Notes: generated from the sequence alone by a model not told the origin. A DNA stretch of 46,234 nt from Acinetobacter lactucae (GCF_013344765.1 NZ_JABVBF010000006.1:1-46234); one strand, 5' to 3'; positions 37,052 through 46,135 are shown, numbered from the stretch's first letter. Program-made: numbers and translations.

Positions 37052-37999
37052 TTACCCTGCGATTCCTACTTGTACTTCAAGACGACCCGACTGTACTCGA
37101 AGTCCCCTAATTTCAAACTGATCTACTAACTGCTGCACAAGCTCCCGACTTTCTCTCAAAATATTCAAGCCCGGTAAAATACTAAAATCAGTCAAACTGA
37201 GAAGCTTTTCAACCATCCATGAGCGGTTATTAATAAAGTCAATAAATCCTGCTTGTTCTAGGTCAATAAACCACATACGGTGACCATCTCGTTGAATGCC
37301 GGGGATATCACCAATCAAGTGATTAATGAGTGATGGAATCGGCAACATATTCACGACTTCAAAACCAACTCGACCAATACGACGCACCGCCCAATTTGAC
37401 AAGGTTCCTCCATGCCGAATCTGAACATCGAGACTTTCATCCATCTGGCGTAGGCGCAAGAATTTTTCCTGCCCAATACGACATTCCAATACCTTAAAAT
37501 CCAAACTTAAACGATACATGAAACGATGGTAATGCCCATCGATCTCGACTTGGAAGCTATCGTTGCCACACTTAATTTTAATATCATCAATTTCAGAACG
37601 GTCAATGCGCTTACGGATTTGATTATTTAATAACATTTCGGGCAAGTACAACGTTAAGGTACTTTTTCCTAAAAAAGTTCGCGCCATAATCAACGCGACT
37701 TGGCGTGCTGTTTCACTGGTTTCAGACACCATATCTCTTACAGTCCCTGCTGCCAGATTTGTCATGCCGACAACTCCACGTCTCGTATGAGTAGTGACTT
37801 GATCGAGCGCGTCCAAAGCAGCATCAGCAACCTCTGCAATATTACGTGTCGTGTCGCTAGCAAACCCAACTGCATCTTGGGCATGTTGTAATGTCTTATG
37901 CAGTAATCGACGAGATAATGACGGTTTAGCGGTATCTGGGGTAGCTAAAACCGATGCTGTCGTTGTAGGCTGCGACTTATTGTCATCTTGTTGACCCAA
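37052..37999 (-). CDS. Uncharacterised protein, possibly membrane-associated
   Basis: 315 residues, function unknown. Residues 1-30 are polar and disordered; 30-115 form an amphipathic, Ala/Thr-rich helical region (LQHAQDAVGFASDTTRNIAEVADAALDALD) that resembles an apolipoprotein- or LEA-like helix. From about 120 to the end it is a beta-rich domain with LTLYLPEMLLNNQIRKRIDRSEID and RGLRVQSGRLEVQVGIAG. That C-terminal shape faintly recalls LmeA/DUF2993 lipid-binding proteins, but I would not rely on it. There is no signal peptide or clear membrane helix. It is monocistronic, with a terminator after it. Confidence 0.75.
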   Translation of the reverse strand: MGQQDDNKSQPTTTASVLATPDTAKPSLSRRLLHKTLQHAQDAVGFASDTTRNIAEVADAALDALDQVTTHTRRGVVGMTNLAAGTVRDMVSETSETARQVALIMARTFLGKSTLTLYLPEMLLNNQIRKRIDRSEIDDIKIKCGNDSFQVEIDGHYHRFMYRLSLDFKVLECRIGQEKFLRLRQMDESLDVQIRHGGTLSNWAVRRIGRVGFEVVNMLPIPSLINHLIGDIPGIQRDGHRMWFIDLEQAGFIDFINNRSWMVEKLLSLTDFSILPGLNILRESRELVQQLVDQFEIRGLRVQSGRLEVQVGIAG

Positions 38000-38272
38000 G
38001 TCCTTCTCTCCTTTTTATATTTATCCCACATCCTATTCGAGTATTTAAGCTCATTTATTGTGCTAATCACACTTCATTTTTCTGTAGATTAGCATGCTCT
38101 ACAACATTATTTTATTTTTTATGTGTACGGATAAATCATCTGTTTTTTATATTTCTTTGTTTATTCATAAGTAATTTTTCTGCTAACTCAACGCATTTCC
38201 TCGATATCTTACAAATTTTTTTCTTTCTGCACATTTCCGTTAGAATAGATTCAAACTAAATGTGGAGTTCCC

Positions 38273-38611
38273 ATGCAATATCGTTGCCCTAAATGTCAAA
38301 GTGTTAAAATTATGCCTGTGAGCCAAGGCGTTAACAGCGCGAAACCCGTCGTTCCTAAAAGTCTGGTTATCTTGATTCCTGCAATTTTTGTGCTTTTGCT
38401 CTTAGTAGTGATTAGCATTTTTATGTGGATTTTTGGCAATGGTGCAGGTAGTTCTCTTCAAATTGCAACTGTAGTCGCTTTTGTTGTTACTGTAGGAGCT
38501 GGTTTTATGTTCTGGCGCGATTTGCCTGATTTCAAATTGTCTATGCAAGCATTTATGCAGTCACAAAAACACTGGAAATGTCGTGACTGCAATCACGAAT
38601 GGGAAATTTAA
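38273..38611 (+). CDS. Small membrane protein with a split zinc-ribbon
   Basis: 112 residues. An N-terminal CPKC (C5, C8) and a C-terminal CRDC (C103, C106) could together form one four-Cys zinc site. Between them lie two hydrophobic segments (about 30-52 and 62-82), so both ends would be on the same, probably cytoplasmic, side. The C-terminus CRDCNHEWEI resembles the second half of zinc-ribbon domains. A GGAG ribosome-binding site precedes the ATG. It converges with the czc operon, whose terminator starts one base before the stop codon ends. Function is unknown. Confidence 0.8.
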   Translation: MQYRCPKCQSVKIMPVSQGVNSAKPVVPKSLVILIPAIFVLLLLVVISIFMWIFGNGAGSSLQIATVVAFVVTVGAGFMFWRDLPDFKLSMQAFMQSQKHWKCRDCNHEWEI

Positions 38612-38647
38612 AAAAAGTATTCACATCAGCTTAGTGCTGATGTGAAT
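38610..38647 (-). terminator. Intrinsic terminator at the end of the czc operon
   Basis: ATTCACATCAGC and GCTGATGTGAAT, 12-base perfect arms with a five-base loop, followed on the minus strand by seven T. The czcD stop codon lies in the loop, so the last codons form one arm. Confidence 0.93.
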
Positions 38648-39587
38648 GTTCTTTGTCAGTCTCATCATGTTCATGTGAAGCATGTTGAGCAACATGCTGA
38701 CAATTAATCTCGGCATCATCCTCAATTTGCAATGTCACTTCGCCAATACCATGCTCATGGGAAAGCATTTCAACAGCATCTTGATAAAGCTTGGTACGAT
38801 CAGCGTCAGGTGCAAATAAATGCACAGTTAAATGGATGTTTTTAGAAGTAATCGCCCATACCTTAAGTTGGTGAATACTTTCAACACCATTTAAAGAAAG
38901 TAAATCAGCACGTAACTTTTCAATATCGACTTCCTCTGGTACGCCTTCGAGCAAAATATTAATACTTTGTTTAAGCAAGACCCATGTTCTCGGTAATACC
39001 CAAAAACCAATCAATACTGCAATAATTGTATCGACCCAGTACCAGTTGGTGAAGTAAATCACTATCGCACCAATAATAACGCCAACCGAACCTAGCGCAT
39101 CACTCAATACTTCTAAATAAGCCCCTTTCACATTTAGGCTGTTATTAGCACTCGACATGAGGATTTTCATTGAGATGAGGTTAATCACCAAACCAAGGGT
39201 TGCCACAATGAGCATACCCACACTTTGAATTTCAGGTGGCTTAGAGAAACGGATATAGGCTTCATATAAAATATAAATCGCCACCACGAAAAGCATGAGC
39301 GCATTAAATAAAGCCGCTAGAATTTCAAAGCGCTGATAGCCAAAGGTACGTTTATTATCGGCGGGACGTTTTGAAATCTGAATTGCAACCAAAGCAATTG
39401 CAAGAGCAGCTGCATCGGTAAACATATGCGCAGCATCGGAGAGTAATGCCAAACTTTGCGTGATTAAACCAGCAACGACCTCAACAATTAAAAATGTTGA
39501 GGTAAGCGCTAAAGCAATCATTAATTTCTTAGCATTACCTTCAGTCACTACAGCATGACTATGATCATGACCATGTTGTCCACCCAT
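38631..39587 (-). CDS. czcD: Cation diffusion facilitator, CzcD-like
   Basis: 318 residues, six membrane helices plus a cytoplasmic C-terminal domain. It exports Zn, and possibly Co/Cd, from cytoplasm to periplasm by proton antiport. Both ends are His-rich (HGHDHSH; HVAQHASHEHDETDKEHSHQH). In helix 2 the site is H54-x3-D58 (HMFTD). In helix 5 it reads E159-x3-D163 (EVLSD), where ZitB and YiiP have His-x3-Asp as I recall. It begins 131 bases after czcA, with an AAGGAG ribosome-binding site and a 12-base inverted repeat between, and ends in an intrinsic terminator. It would feed the CzcCBA pump. Confidence 0.95.
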   Translation of the reverse strand: MGGQHGHDHSHAVVTEGNAKKLMIALALTSTFLIVEVVAGLITQSLALLSDAAHMFTDAAALAIALVAIQISKRPADNKRTFGYQRFEILAALFNALMLFVVAIYILYEAYIRFSKPPEIQSVGMLIVATLGLVINLISMKILMSSANNSLNVKGAYLEVLSDALGSVGVIIGAIVIYFTNWYWVDTIIAVLIGFWVLPRTWVLLKQSINILLEGVPEEVDIEKLRADLLSLNGVESIHQLKVWAITSKNIHLTVHLFAPDADRTKLYQDAVEMLSHEHGIGEVTLQIEDDAEINCQHVAQHASHEHDETDKEHSHQH

Positions 39588-39619
39588 TTTGCGGACTCCT
39601 TATTATTTATCTTTATGGT

Positions 39620-39659
39620 GAGGTAAAAGTAACGATGGATACAGCACTACTTTTACCTC
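39620..39659 (-). repeat. 12-base inverted repeat between czcA and czcD
   Basis: GAGGTAAAAGTA and TACTTTTACCTC, perfect arms with a 16-base loop. There is no T run after it on the minus strand, so it is not an obvious terminator. It could be an mRNA-processing or stability element, or a protein-binding site. Confidence 0.6.
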
Positions 39660-39718
39660 TTTCAAACACTTTTTTGAATTGACGCTGTCATTAAAAAAGA
39701 TATCTCAAAACGATGACA

Positions 39719-42700
39719 TTATGAATGCTCAGCGCTTTTCGCTTTGCTTTCATTCATCCATCGATAAATGACCGGTAATAAAACCAAAGTTAATATCGTA
39801 GATGAAATAATGCCACCGATTACGACCGTTGCCAAAGGTCGTTGCACTTCGGCTCCAGTTCCTGTTGCCAAAGCCATCGGAATAAAACCAAGTGAAGCTA
39901 CGAATGCTGTCATTAATACTGGACGTAATCGTAATACCGCTCCTTTCCAAGTTGCCGCATGAACATCTAAAGTTGTTCTCAGCTCTTTAATAAACGTGAG
40001 CATGACCAAACCATTTAATACTGCAACACCCGATAAAGCGATAAACCCAACCCCAGCAGACATGGAAAGTGGAATATCCCTCAACCATAAAGCCACTAAT
40101 CCACCAGATAAAGCGAAAGGAACTCCACTAAATACAAGTAAGCTGTCTTTAAAATTACTAAATACAGCCATGAGCAACACAAAGATCATGATGAGCGCCA
40201 TCGGTACAACGATTTGCATTCTTGCCGTGGCAGAAGCAAGATTCTCAAACTGCCCTCCATAGCCTAACCAGTAACCGCTAGGTAGCTTTTGCTGTGCCAG
40301 TTTACTTTGCATCTCTTGTACAAAAGACCCAAGGTCACGATCACGCACATTTGCCGTCACAATAACTCGGCGCTTACCATTTTCACGGCTCACTTGAGCA
40401 AGGCCTAAAATATTCTCAACCTTTGCGACGTCTTGTAACTGAATCAGACCTCCATTTGGTAAGCGAATCGGTAATTGTGCGAGTTGCTGAGGTGTACGCA
40501 TGTTTTCCTGTAAGCGAATCATGAAATCGAAACGTCTATCACCCTGTAAAATTTGCCCTACACTCTGTCCACCAATACTCGCAGCGACAATATCCTGAAT
40601 AGACTTGACTGATAATCCATATTGGGCAGCCAGTGCATGATCAACATCTACATTCAGTAATGGCAAACCGTCAGTCTGTTCAACTTTGACTTCACTAGCA
40701 CCTGGAATGCTACGTAGTTGTTGAGCTATTTTTTCCGCTTCCTGATTGAGGACCTGCATATCGTCCCCAAAAACTTTCACTCCAATATCACTACGTACAC
40801 CTGAAATAAGCTCATTAAAACGTAATTCAATCGGTTGTGAGAATTCACTGTTATTACCAGGAATCTGGTTCACGAATTGCAGCATTCTGGCACGCAATTC
40901 ATCTATTGTTTCTTTAGGATTAGGCCATTCATCATGTGGTTTTAATAAAACAATACCATCGGAAATATTTGGAGGCATGACATCGGTAGCAACCTCGGCT
41001 GTTCCTGTTCTTGCAAAAATGGCTTTAATTTCGGGAAAAGCTTTCAGTAACTGCTTTTCCACATTCTCCTGAATCTTAAGCGACTCTTCTATGCCAGTGC
41101 TCGGTGCACGCATGAGTTGCAGTGCAAAATCACCTTCACTTAACTGAGGTGCAAATTCACTACCCACTCTTGTTGCAATAGCGCTTGTCAAAATCAAGAT
41201 GCTGACAGCCGCTGTTACAACAACATATCGAAAGGCATAAGTCTTATCGAGTAAACTTGCATAGCCTTTTTTCAAGGCAATCATCCAACGGCTTTCTTTT
41301 TCCTTCACTTCCCCCGTAACAAACAAGGCGACAGCTGCCGGAACAAAGGTTACGGATAAAATAATTGCTCCCAATAACGCTAGCACAACAGTCATTGCCA
41401 TAGGATGGAACATTTTTGCTTCTACACCTGCTAAAGCAAAAATTGGTAGGTACACGACCATAATAATGATCTGACCAAATATTAATGGTCGTCGTGCCTG
41501 CTTAGCTGCTAGAAAGACTTCTGTGAAGCGTTCTGAGCGTGTTAATAAGCGACCTTTTAAATGCTGCGCTTCAGCCAAACGCCGAATACAGTTTTCAACA
41601 ATAACAACTGCTCCATCAACAATAATCCCGAAGTCCAAAGCCCCCAAGCTCATCAGGTTGGCACTAATTTTTTGTTCTGCCATGCCTGTTAAGGTAAAAA
41701 GCATTGCCAATGGAATAATACAAGCGGTAATTAAAGCGGCACGAAAATTTCCTAAAAAAATGAAAAGGATAACGATGACTAAAATCGCCCCTTCAATCAA
41801 ATTCTTGGCTACTGTTTTAATCGCTTTATCTACGAGATTACTACGATCATAGACTGTCTCAATCACAACACCCTGAGGGAGTGATCTCTGAATTTCCTGA
41901 ACTTTTTGATCAATCGCTTTGGCAATGGTTTTACTGTTTTCACCCATCATCATCATGGCGATACCTAAAACAGTTTCCTGCCCATTATAGGTAGCACCAC
42001 CTGTACGCAAATCATGACCAATCGATACTGAGGCCACATCGGCAACCCGTATAGGTAAACCATTTTTAGTGGCGACCGTAACGTTCTGAATATCTTGTAT
42101 CGACGTCAGCATACCCGGAACACGAACTGTGAGCTGCTGGCCATTCTCTTCAATAAATCCAGCACCACGGTTTTCATTGTTATTTTGAAGAGCATCTTGT
42201 AAATCAGTGAGTGGAATCTGCAACTGTTGTAACCGCGTCAGATCTGGAGAAACGACATAAGTTTTGTTATATCCACCAATGCTATTAACCTCGGCTACCC
42301 CTTGTACGCGTTGTAACTGAGGACGAATAATCCAGTCTTGAATTTCACGCAGATCCATCGCGCTATAGGCTGAACCATCTGCTTTTTTAGCATTTGGCTC
42401 TGCTTTTACCACCCATTGATAAATCTCACCGAGTCCAGTTGAAATTGGAGACATTTGCGGATCAATGCTATCGGGTAAAGCACTCTTTGCTTCTTGTAAA
42501 CGTTGGTTAATTAGCTGCCTTGCCCAGTAAATGTCAGTGCCATCTTTAAAGATAATCGTGACCTGAGAAAGACCATATCTGGAAATTGAACGAGTCTGTT
42601 CCAGATTTGGAATACCAGACATGGCATTTTCAATCGGGTATGTAATCCTTTGTTCAACTTCCGGCGCAGTAAAACCATTGGCCTGACTATTGATTTGTAC

Positions 42701-42877
42701 CTGTACATTGGTGATATCAGGCACGGCGTCAATTGAAAGTTTTTGGTAGCTATAAATTCCAACACCAATCCAAGCGATGACAAACATCATGACCCAAATG
42801 GCATTATTAATTGAAAACTGAATGATCCGATCAAACAAACCTTCAGCCTCTGGCAAATCAGGTTTATTAATGTCCAT
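39719..42877 (-). CDS. czcA: Heavy-metal efflux RND pump, inner-membrane component
   Basis: 1,052 residues from the ATG at 42877, twelve membrane helices. It is the proton-driven HME-RND transporter of a CzcCBA complex. The helix-4 motif DFGIIVDGAVVIVEN is the HME1 signature (DFG-x3-DGA-x3-VEN) with the proton-relay Asp/Asp/Glu; in Nies' classification this predicts Zn/Co/Cd rather than Cu/Ag. An in-frame TTG at 42898 would add seven residues, but AGGAG lies nine bases before the ATG, which I prefer. The start overlaps the czcB end by 11 bases. Large periplasmic loops include the docking and porter domains. Confidence 0.95.
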   Translation of the reverse strand: MDINKPDLPEAEGLFDRIIQFSINNAIWVMMFVIAWIGVGIYSYQKLSIDAVPDITNVQVQINSQANGFTAPEVEQRITYPIENAMSGIPNLEQTRSISRYGLSQVTIIFKDGTDIYWARQLINQRLQEAKSALPDSIDPQMSPISTGLGEIYQWVVKAEPNAKKADGSAYSAMDLREIQDWIIRPQLQRVQGVAEVNSIGGYNKTYVVSPDLTRLQQLQIPLTDLQDALQNNNENRGAGFIEENGQQLTVRVPGMLTSIQDIQNVTVATKNGLPIRVADVASVSIGHDLRTGGATYNGQETVLGIAMMMMGENSKTIAKAIDQKVQEIQRSLPQGVVIETVYDRSNLVDKAIKTVAKNLIEGAILVIVILFIFLGNFRAALITACIIPLAMLFTLTGMAEQKISANLMSLGALDFGIIVDGAVVIVENCIRRLAEAQHLKGRLLTRSERFTEVFLAAKQARRPLIFGQIIIMVVYLPIFALAGVEAKMFHPMAMTVVLALLGAIILSVTFVPAAVALFVTGEVKEKESRWMIALKKGYASLLDKTYAFRYVVVTAAVSILILTSAIATRVGSEFAPQLSEGDFALQLMRAPSTGIEESLKIQENVEKQLLKAFPEIKAIFARTGTAEVATDVMPPNISDGIVLLKPHDEWPNPKETIDELRARMLQFVNQIPGNNSEFSQPIELRFNELISGVRSDIGVKVFGDDMQVLNQEAEKIAQQLRSIPGASEVKVEQTDGLPLLNVDVDHALAAQYGLSVKSIQDIVAASIGGQSVGQILQGDRRFDFMIRLQENMRTPQQLAQLPIRLPNGGLIQLQDVAKVENILGLAQVSRENGKRRVIVTANVRDRDLGSFVQEMQSKLAQQKLPSGYWLGYGGQFENLASATARMQIVVPMALIMIFVLLMAVFSNFKDSLLVFSGVPFALSGGLVALWLRDIPLSMSAGVGFIALSGVAVLNGLVMLTFIKELRTTLDVHAATWKGAVLRLRPVLMTAFVASLGFIPMALATGTGAEVQRPLATVVIGGIISSTILTLVLLPVIYRWMNESKAKSAEHS

Positions 42878-44075
42878 GCTCAGCCTCTCCTTTTTCAAGT
42901 TCCGACTTCAGCAAGAAACTACCTTGGGCCACATATTGCTGTTTTTCAGTAATTCCGGATTTAATCTCTACCCATTGTGCATCTGAAGAATAATTACCTA
43001 ACTCAACTGCAACAGGAGCAAAATGAATTTTGTCCTTCTCTTGTTTTGCAATAAAGACGACATTCTTGCCATCAATCTGTTGTATCGCTGTCTTGTTAAC
43101 TCGTAATACAGTCGCTGCATTATTTTGTTTCAGTAACACATTGACCATTAAGTTAGGACGTAATTCTTTTGAAGGTGTGAGTACCTTGGCACGAACCTGT
43201 AGACGACCAGTTTGAGTATCTGCTTCTGAAGTTAAACTTTGTACCTGTGCTTTAAAAATATTGTTCGTTTGTAGCGATTTAAATTCAATTTCCTGATTAG
43301 GCTGAATATTGGTATTTGCACTTGGTAGCACAAATTCAACCCATAACTGATCTAGGCGATCAATAACAAATAACTGTTTTTCAGGACCAATTTGCTCACC
43401 AATTACAATATCTTTATTACTAATTACACCGCTTAAAGGCGCCGTTAAAACATATCGACCTTTACTTGAGCGAGTTGCTCCCAATGCACTTAAACGGCTA
43501 TTTGCAGCCTGTACCTGAATTTGAGCCTGACGATAAGCATTGTAAGCACGTTGATAATCTTGACGTGCTGAAACACCCTGTTCCCACAATTGTTTTTCAC
43601 GCTGATAATCTTGCTGGGCTAATGTCAGTGCTTCTTGTGCCATACTTAAGTTAGCTTGCTGATCGACCAAATCTGGGACAAATAAAGTCGCAAGTGCTTG
43701 CCCTTTTTCAACTTGTTGCCCCAGTGCAACATTTACGCTATCTACTCGGGCAGAAAACGTTGAAGAGACATGTGCTTGCTGGTCTGTATTTACGACAAGT
43801 TTGGCAGGATAAGAGAGATTTTGCTCAACTTCTCCACGTCCTACTTGCTCTAACTTCACACCATATTCAACCAGTTGCTTAGAAGTCAGATTTAAACTTC
43901 CTTCCTCTTTTTCAGACTCTTCATGCCCCGCTTCAGCTTCTGTATGTCCTTCTTCACTTTTCTCGGTATTAGGCTGTTTTTTTCCTGAGAAAAATAACCA
44001 AGCACTTACAGCAAGACAGACAATCAGGAGCAAAATAGCAATAAGCCATTGGTTTTTCATTTTTTTAATTGACAT
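42867..44075 (-). CDS. czcB: Efflux periplasmic adaptor (membrane fusion protein)
   Basis: 402 residues. A signal/anchor (about 8-28) is followed by an acidic His/Glu-rich stretch (EKSEEGHTEAEAGHEESEKEEG) that could bind metal. Then come the lipoyl/barrel halves with SYPAKLVVNTDQQAHVSSTFSARVDSVNVALGQQVEKGQALATL, an alpha-helical hairpin, and beta-barrel segments. It bridges CzcA and CzcC in the periplasm. The C-terminus ends EKGEAEHGH. It overlaps czcC by one base (TAATG) and czcA by 11, indicating translational coupling. Confidence 0.94.
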   Translation of the reverse strand: MSIKKMKNQWLIAILLLIVCLAVSAWLFFSGKKQPNTEKSEEGHTEAEAGHEESEKEEGSLNLTSKQLVEYGVKLEQVGRGEVEQNLSYPAKLVVNTDQQAHVSSTFSARVDSVNVALGQQVEKGQALATLFVPDLVDQQANLSMAQEALTLAQQDYQREKQLWEQGVSARQDYQRAYNAYRQAQIQVQAANSRLSALGATRSSKGRYVLTAPLSGVISNKDIVIGEQIGPEKQLFVIDRLDQLWVEFVLPSANTNIQPNQEIEFKSLQTNNIFKAQVQSLTSEADTQTGRLQVRAKVLTPSKELRPNLMVNVLLKQNNAATVLRVNKTAIQQIDGKNVVFIAKQEKDKIHFAPVAVELGNYSSDAQWVEIKSGITEKQQYVAQGSFLLKSELEKGEAEHGH

Positions 44076-45484
44076 TACTCTGCCCCTCCAACTGTCGGCA
44101 ACTTATAGGTGTCTTGCCATAAATTTTGATTGATTTGATTTAATGCATCCCCAGCCATCACCATATTTGGATCGATGCCGAGAGCTAAACTTTCTGCCTC
44201 AATTGCTTTTTGCCATGCAGATTTAAGGAGTTGAACTTTTTTCAACCTTTGTTCTTGTAATTGCAAGGTAGATTGCTGAACATCAGTAATTGCATATTTA
44301 CCGGCTTTGAAACCAAGTAACATTTTCTCCTGTACCGTCTCTGATAAAGGAATCTGTTGCTCATTCATTAAGTTATATTGCTGCTTCAAACCAGCCAACT
44401 CGTACTGTAGAGTACGAATAGAATTCAGACTTTGCTTTTTATAAAAACTTTGCTGCTGGTCAATTAAATCAAGTTTGCTTTGGGCAACTTTCAAGGCATA
44501 TTGTTGGCGATTAAAAATATTTAGGGGAACTGCAATACCTACTCGAATCTGATTTTCAGTACTATTTGTATCTGCAGTTTTACTACGAACCACCCCCATA
44601 TTTACCGTAGGCGTAGGGCGATTTTTTGCTTTTAAGTAATTAATTTCAGAATTTTGCTGTATTGCTTGAAGCCTCATAGACTGTTCTAACAAATTCTGTT
44701 TTAAGTATTGATCGATATCACCTTCATTTTTTAAAGGCCACGCACTTTTTATATCTGGACGTAAGGTAAAGTTATCTTCAGTCTCACCCCATAAGTTCGC
44801 CAATTTTCGTTTGGCACTACTTAGTAATAATTCAACTTCCTGATATAAACGTTGATTTTCAACATGCGTCATTAAAGTCCGATCGAAATCAACCTGAGCA
44901 ATACTTCCTGCTTGAAAGCGTAACCGAGTTGCATCGAGAAGGTTTTTACTCGTTCTTAATTGAGCTTTGGCAACTTCGTGTTCAAGTTCTAAAGTTGATA
45001 CTTGTGACCATAAATATTTTACTGCCAGCTTGAGTTGAGCGTCATACAAAACCTGATTTAACTCAACTTGATTTTGCTGAACACTTGCCAGTTTTTTTGC
45101 TGCAGAACGTACACCAAAAATATCTAGCTTTTGCGAGATCCCGAGTTCTAACTCCTGATCTTTTCCAGATTTAAAACCCGTTTGCTGTACAGAAACCGTC
45201 GGGTTTTCCCATAGCCGGCTCTGTTTGATATTACTCTCTGCAATATCTTGTTGAGCTTGCCAAATTCCTGTTTGAGTCTGAAACTGCTTGACCTGATCTA
45301 ACACTTGGTCAAATGTTAAAACATTCTGTACGTGCTGCGGTTGAGTATTCTCAGCAAGGTTTTGATTTGAACTCGCCGCAGTGGTAACCGCACTAGTTGA
45401 AAGTGCAACAGCAATAACTAATGATTTAAGTACCCAAGACGTACTCAGGCTAACGAAACGTTTTTCGTATAAAAAAATAGACAT
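44075..45484 (-). CDS. czcC: Outer-membrane efflux protein, TolC/CzcC family
   Basis: 469 residues with a signal sequence (to about residue 38) and two repeats of long coiled helices separated by beta segments, the TolC-type layout. Segments such as LTFDQVLDQVKQFQTQTG, NPTVSVQQTGFKSGKDQELELGISQKLDIFGVR and VNMGVVRSKTADTNSTENQIRVGIAVPLNIFNRQQYALKVAQSKL match the CzcC family. It forms the outer-membrane channel of CzcCBA. Its gene follows czcI by 57 bases, with a hairpin between. Confidence 0.95.
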   Translation of the reverse strand: MSIFLYEKRFVSLSTSWVLKSLVIAVALSTSAVTTAASSNQNLAENTQPQHVQNVLTFDQVLDQVKQFQTQTGIWQAQQDIAESNIKQSRLWENPTVSVQQTGFKSGKDQELELGISQKLDIFGVRSAAKKLASVQQNQVELNQVLYDAQLKLAVKYLWSQVSTLELEHEVAKAQLRTSKNLLDATRLRFQAGSIAQVDFDRTLMTHVENQRLYQEVELLLSSAKRKLANLWGETEDNFTLRPDIKSAWPLKNEGDIDQYLKQNLLEQSMRLQAIQQNSEINYLKAKNRPTPTVNMGVVRSKTADTNSTENQIRVGIAVPLNIFNRQQYALKVAQSKLDLIDQQQSFYKKQSLNSIRTLQYELAGLKQQYNLMNEQQIPLSETVQEKMLLGFKAGKYAITDVQQSTLQLQEQRLKKVQLLKSAWQKAIEAESLALGIDPNMVMAGDALNQINQNLWQDTYKLPTVGGAE

Positions 45485-45515
45485 AAAATAACCCTATGAA
45501 ATAAATAATATTTCT

Positions 45516-45542
45516 GGTGGGCTAATTTTCGGCTACCCCACC
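45516..45542 (-). other. GC-rich hairpin between czcI and czcC
   Basis: GGTGGG and CCCACC with a 15-base loop (plus strand GGTGGG at 45516, CCCACC at 45537). It reaches the czcI stop codon. No T run follows on the minus strand. It may attenuate or protect czc mRNA. Confidence 0.4.
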
Positions 45543-45937
45543 TATAGCAGGGTTAAAACAGGAGGTGGGTCTTGTTTAGAGATATGAGGGGATTTATAAG
45601 AATTGGACCAATAATATTGTTGTTTTGGCTCAGATGATTGTATTAACGGCGAAACAATTTTTTCTTGTGCTTCTACAATCACAACATGAAAACACGAAGA
45701 TAAATGGTCATGATGATCGGACAAGCTTAAGGGAGCTTTATGAGTAGTCCCTACTACATCAGTCTTTTCAGTATGGCTATGTTGAGAAGCTTCATAACTC
45801 AACGCTGCATGATGACCAAAATGATGTAATGCTTTTTCCTGATTTTCATGGGCGCAAAATGCTGCTGCCACATTCCATAAACTTTGGAATATAAGCAAAC
45901 AGAACAAGACGGACATGAAAAGTGCAGAACGTGGCAA
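45542..45937 (-). CDS. czcI: CzcI-like periplasmic His-rich protein
   Basis: 131 residues. Signal peptide (about 1-26, ending NVAAA), then FCAHENQEKALHHFGHHAALSYEASQHSHTE and SDHHDHLSSCFHVV: His pairs and Cys that fit the CzcI family, small periplasmic proteins encoded first in czcICBA operons and thought to influence their regulation. The start is TTG at 45937, with a GGTG seven bases upstream; an ATG at 45916 in the same frame has no ribosome-binding site. It lies 57 bases before czcC. CzcI assignment rests on composition and position. Confidence 0.82.
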   Translation of the reverse strand: MPRSALFMSVLFCLLIFQSLWNVAAAFCAHENQEKALHHFGHHAALSYEASQHSHTEKTDVVGTTHKAPLSLSDHHDHLSSCFHVVIVEAQEKIVSPLIQSSEPKQQYYWSNSYKSPHISKQDPPPVLTLL

Positions 45938-45974
45938 AACAGCACACCATTAAACTAAAAAGTTGAACAAGGGC

Positions 45975-45980
45975 ACTATA
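45975..45980 (-). promoter_or_regulatory. Possible -10 element of the czc operon
   Basis: TATAGT on the minus strand. With a 17-base spacer the -35 would be TTTATT, inside the palindrome at 45994-46010. Weak without an activator. Confidence 0.35.
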
Positions 45981-45993
45981 GCAGGCTCATAGC

Positions 45994-46010
45994 ATGTAAT
46001 AAAATTACAT
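45994..46010. promoter_or_regulatory. Palindrome upstream of czcI
   Basis: ATGTAAT-AAA-ATTACAT, perfect 7-base arms over 17 bases. It covers the expected -35 position of the czc promoter and is a candidate operator for a metal-responsive regulator. No regulator gene lies in this window. Confidence 0.45.
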
Positions 46011-46093
46011 CTCTGAATGCCTACATAGAAACTATACGGAACAAGTTGTATTAAAGATAAATAAGCCATTAAAAATGTTTATCTTTATTAACA

Positions 46094-46122
46094 GGAAACT
46101 AATTATCAAATAATTAGTTTCC
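46094..46122 (-). terminator. Hairpin terminator of the gene at the right edge
   Basis: GGAAACTAATTA and TAATTAGTTTCC, 12-base perfect arms with a five-base loop, 13 bases after the stop of the partial reading frame. No long T run follows, so termination may be incomplete. Confidence 0.6.
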
Positions 46123-46135
46123 TACAAAATAAAAA

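Noticed and set aside
39750-41852. Reading frames in other frames across czcA
   Set aside because: Shadows of the RND gene; no motifs or ribosome-binding sites.
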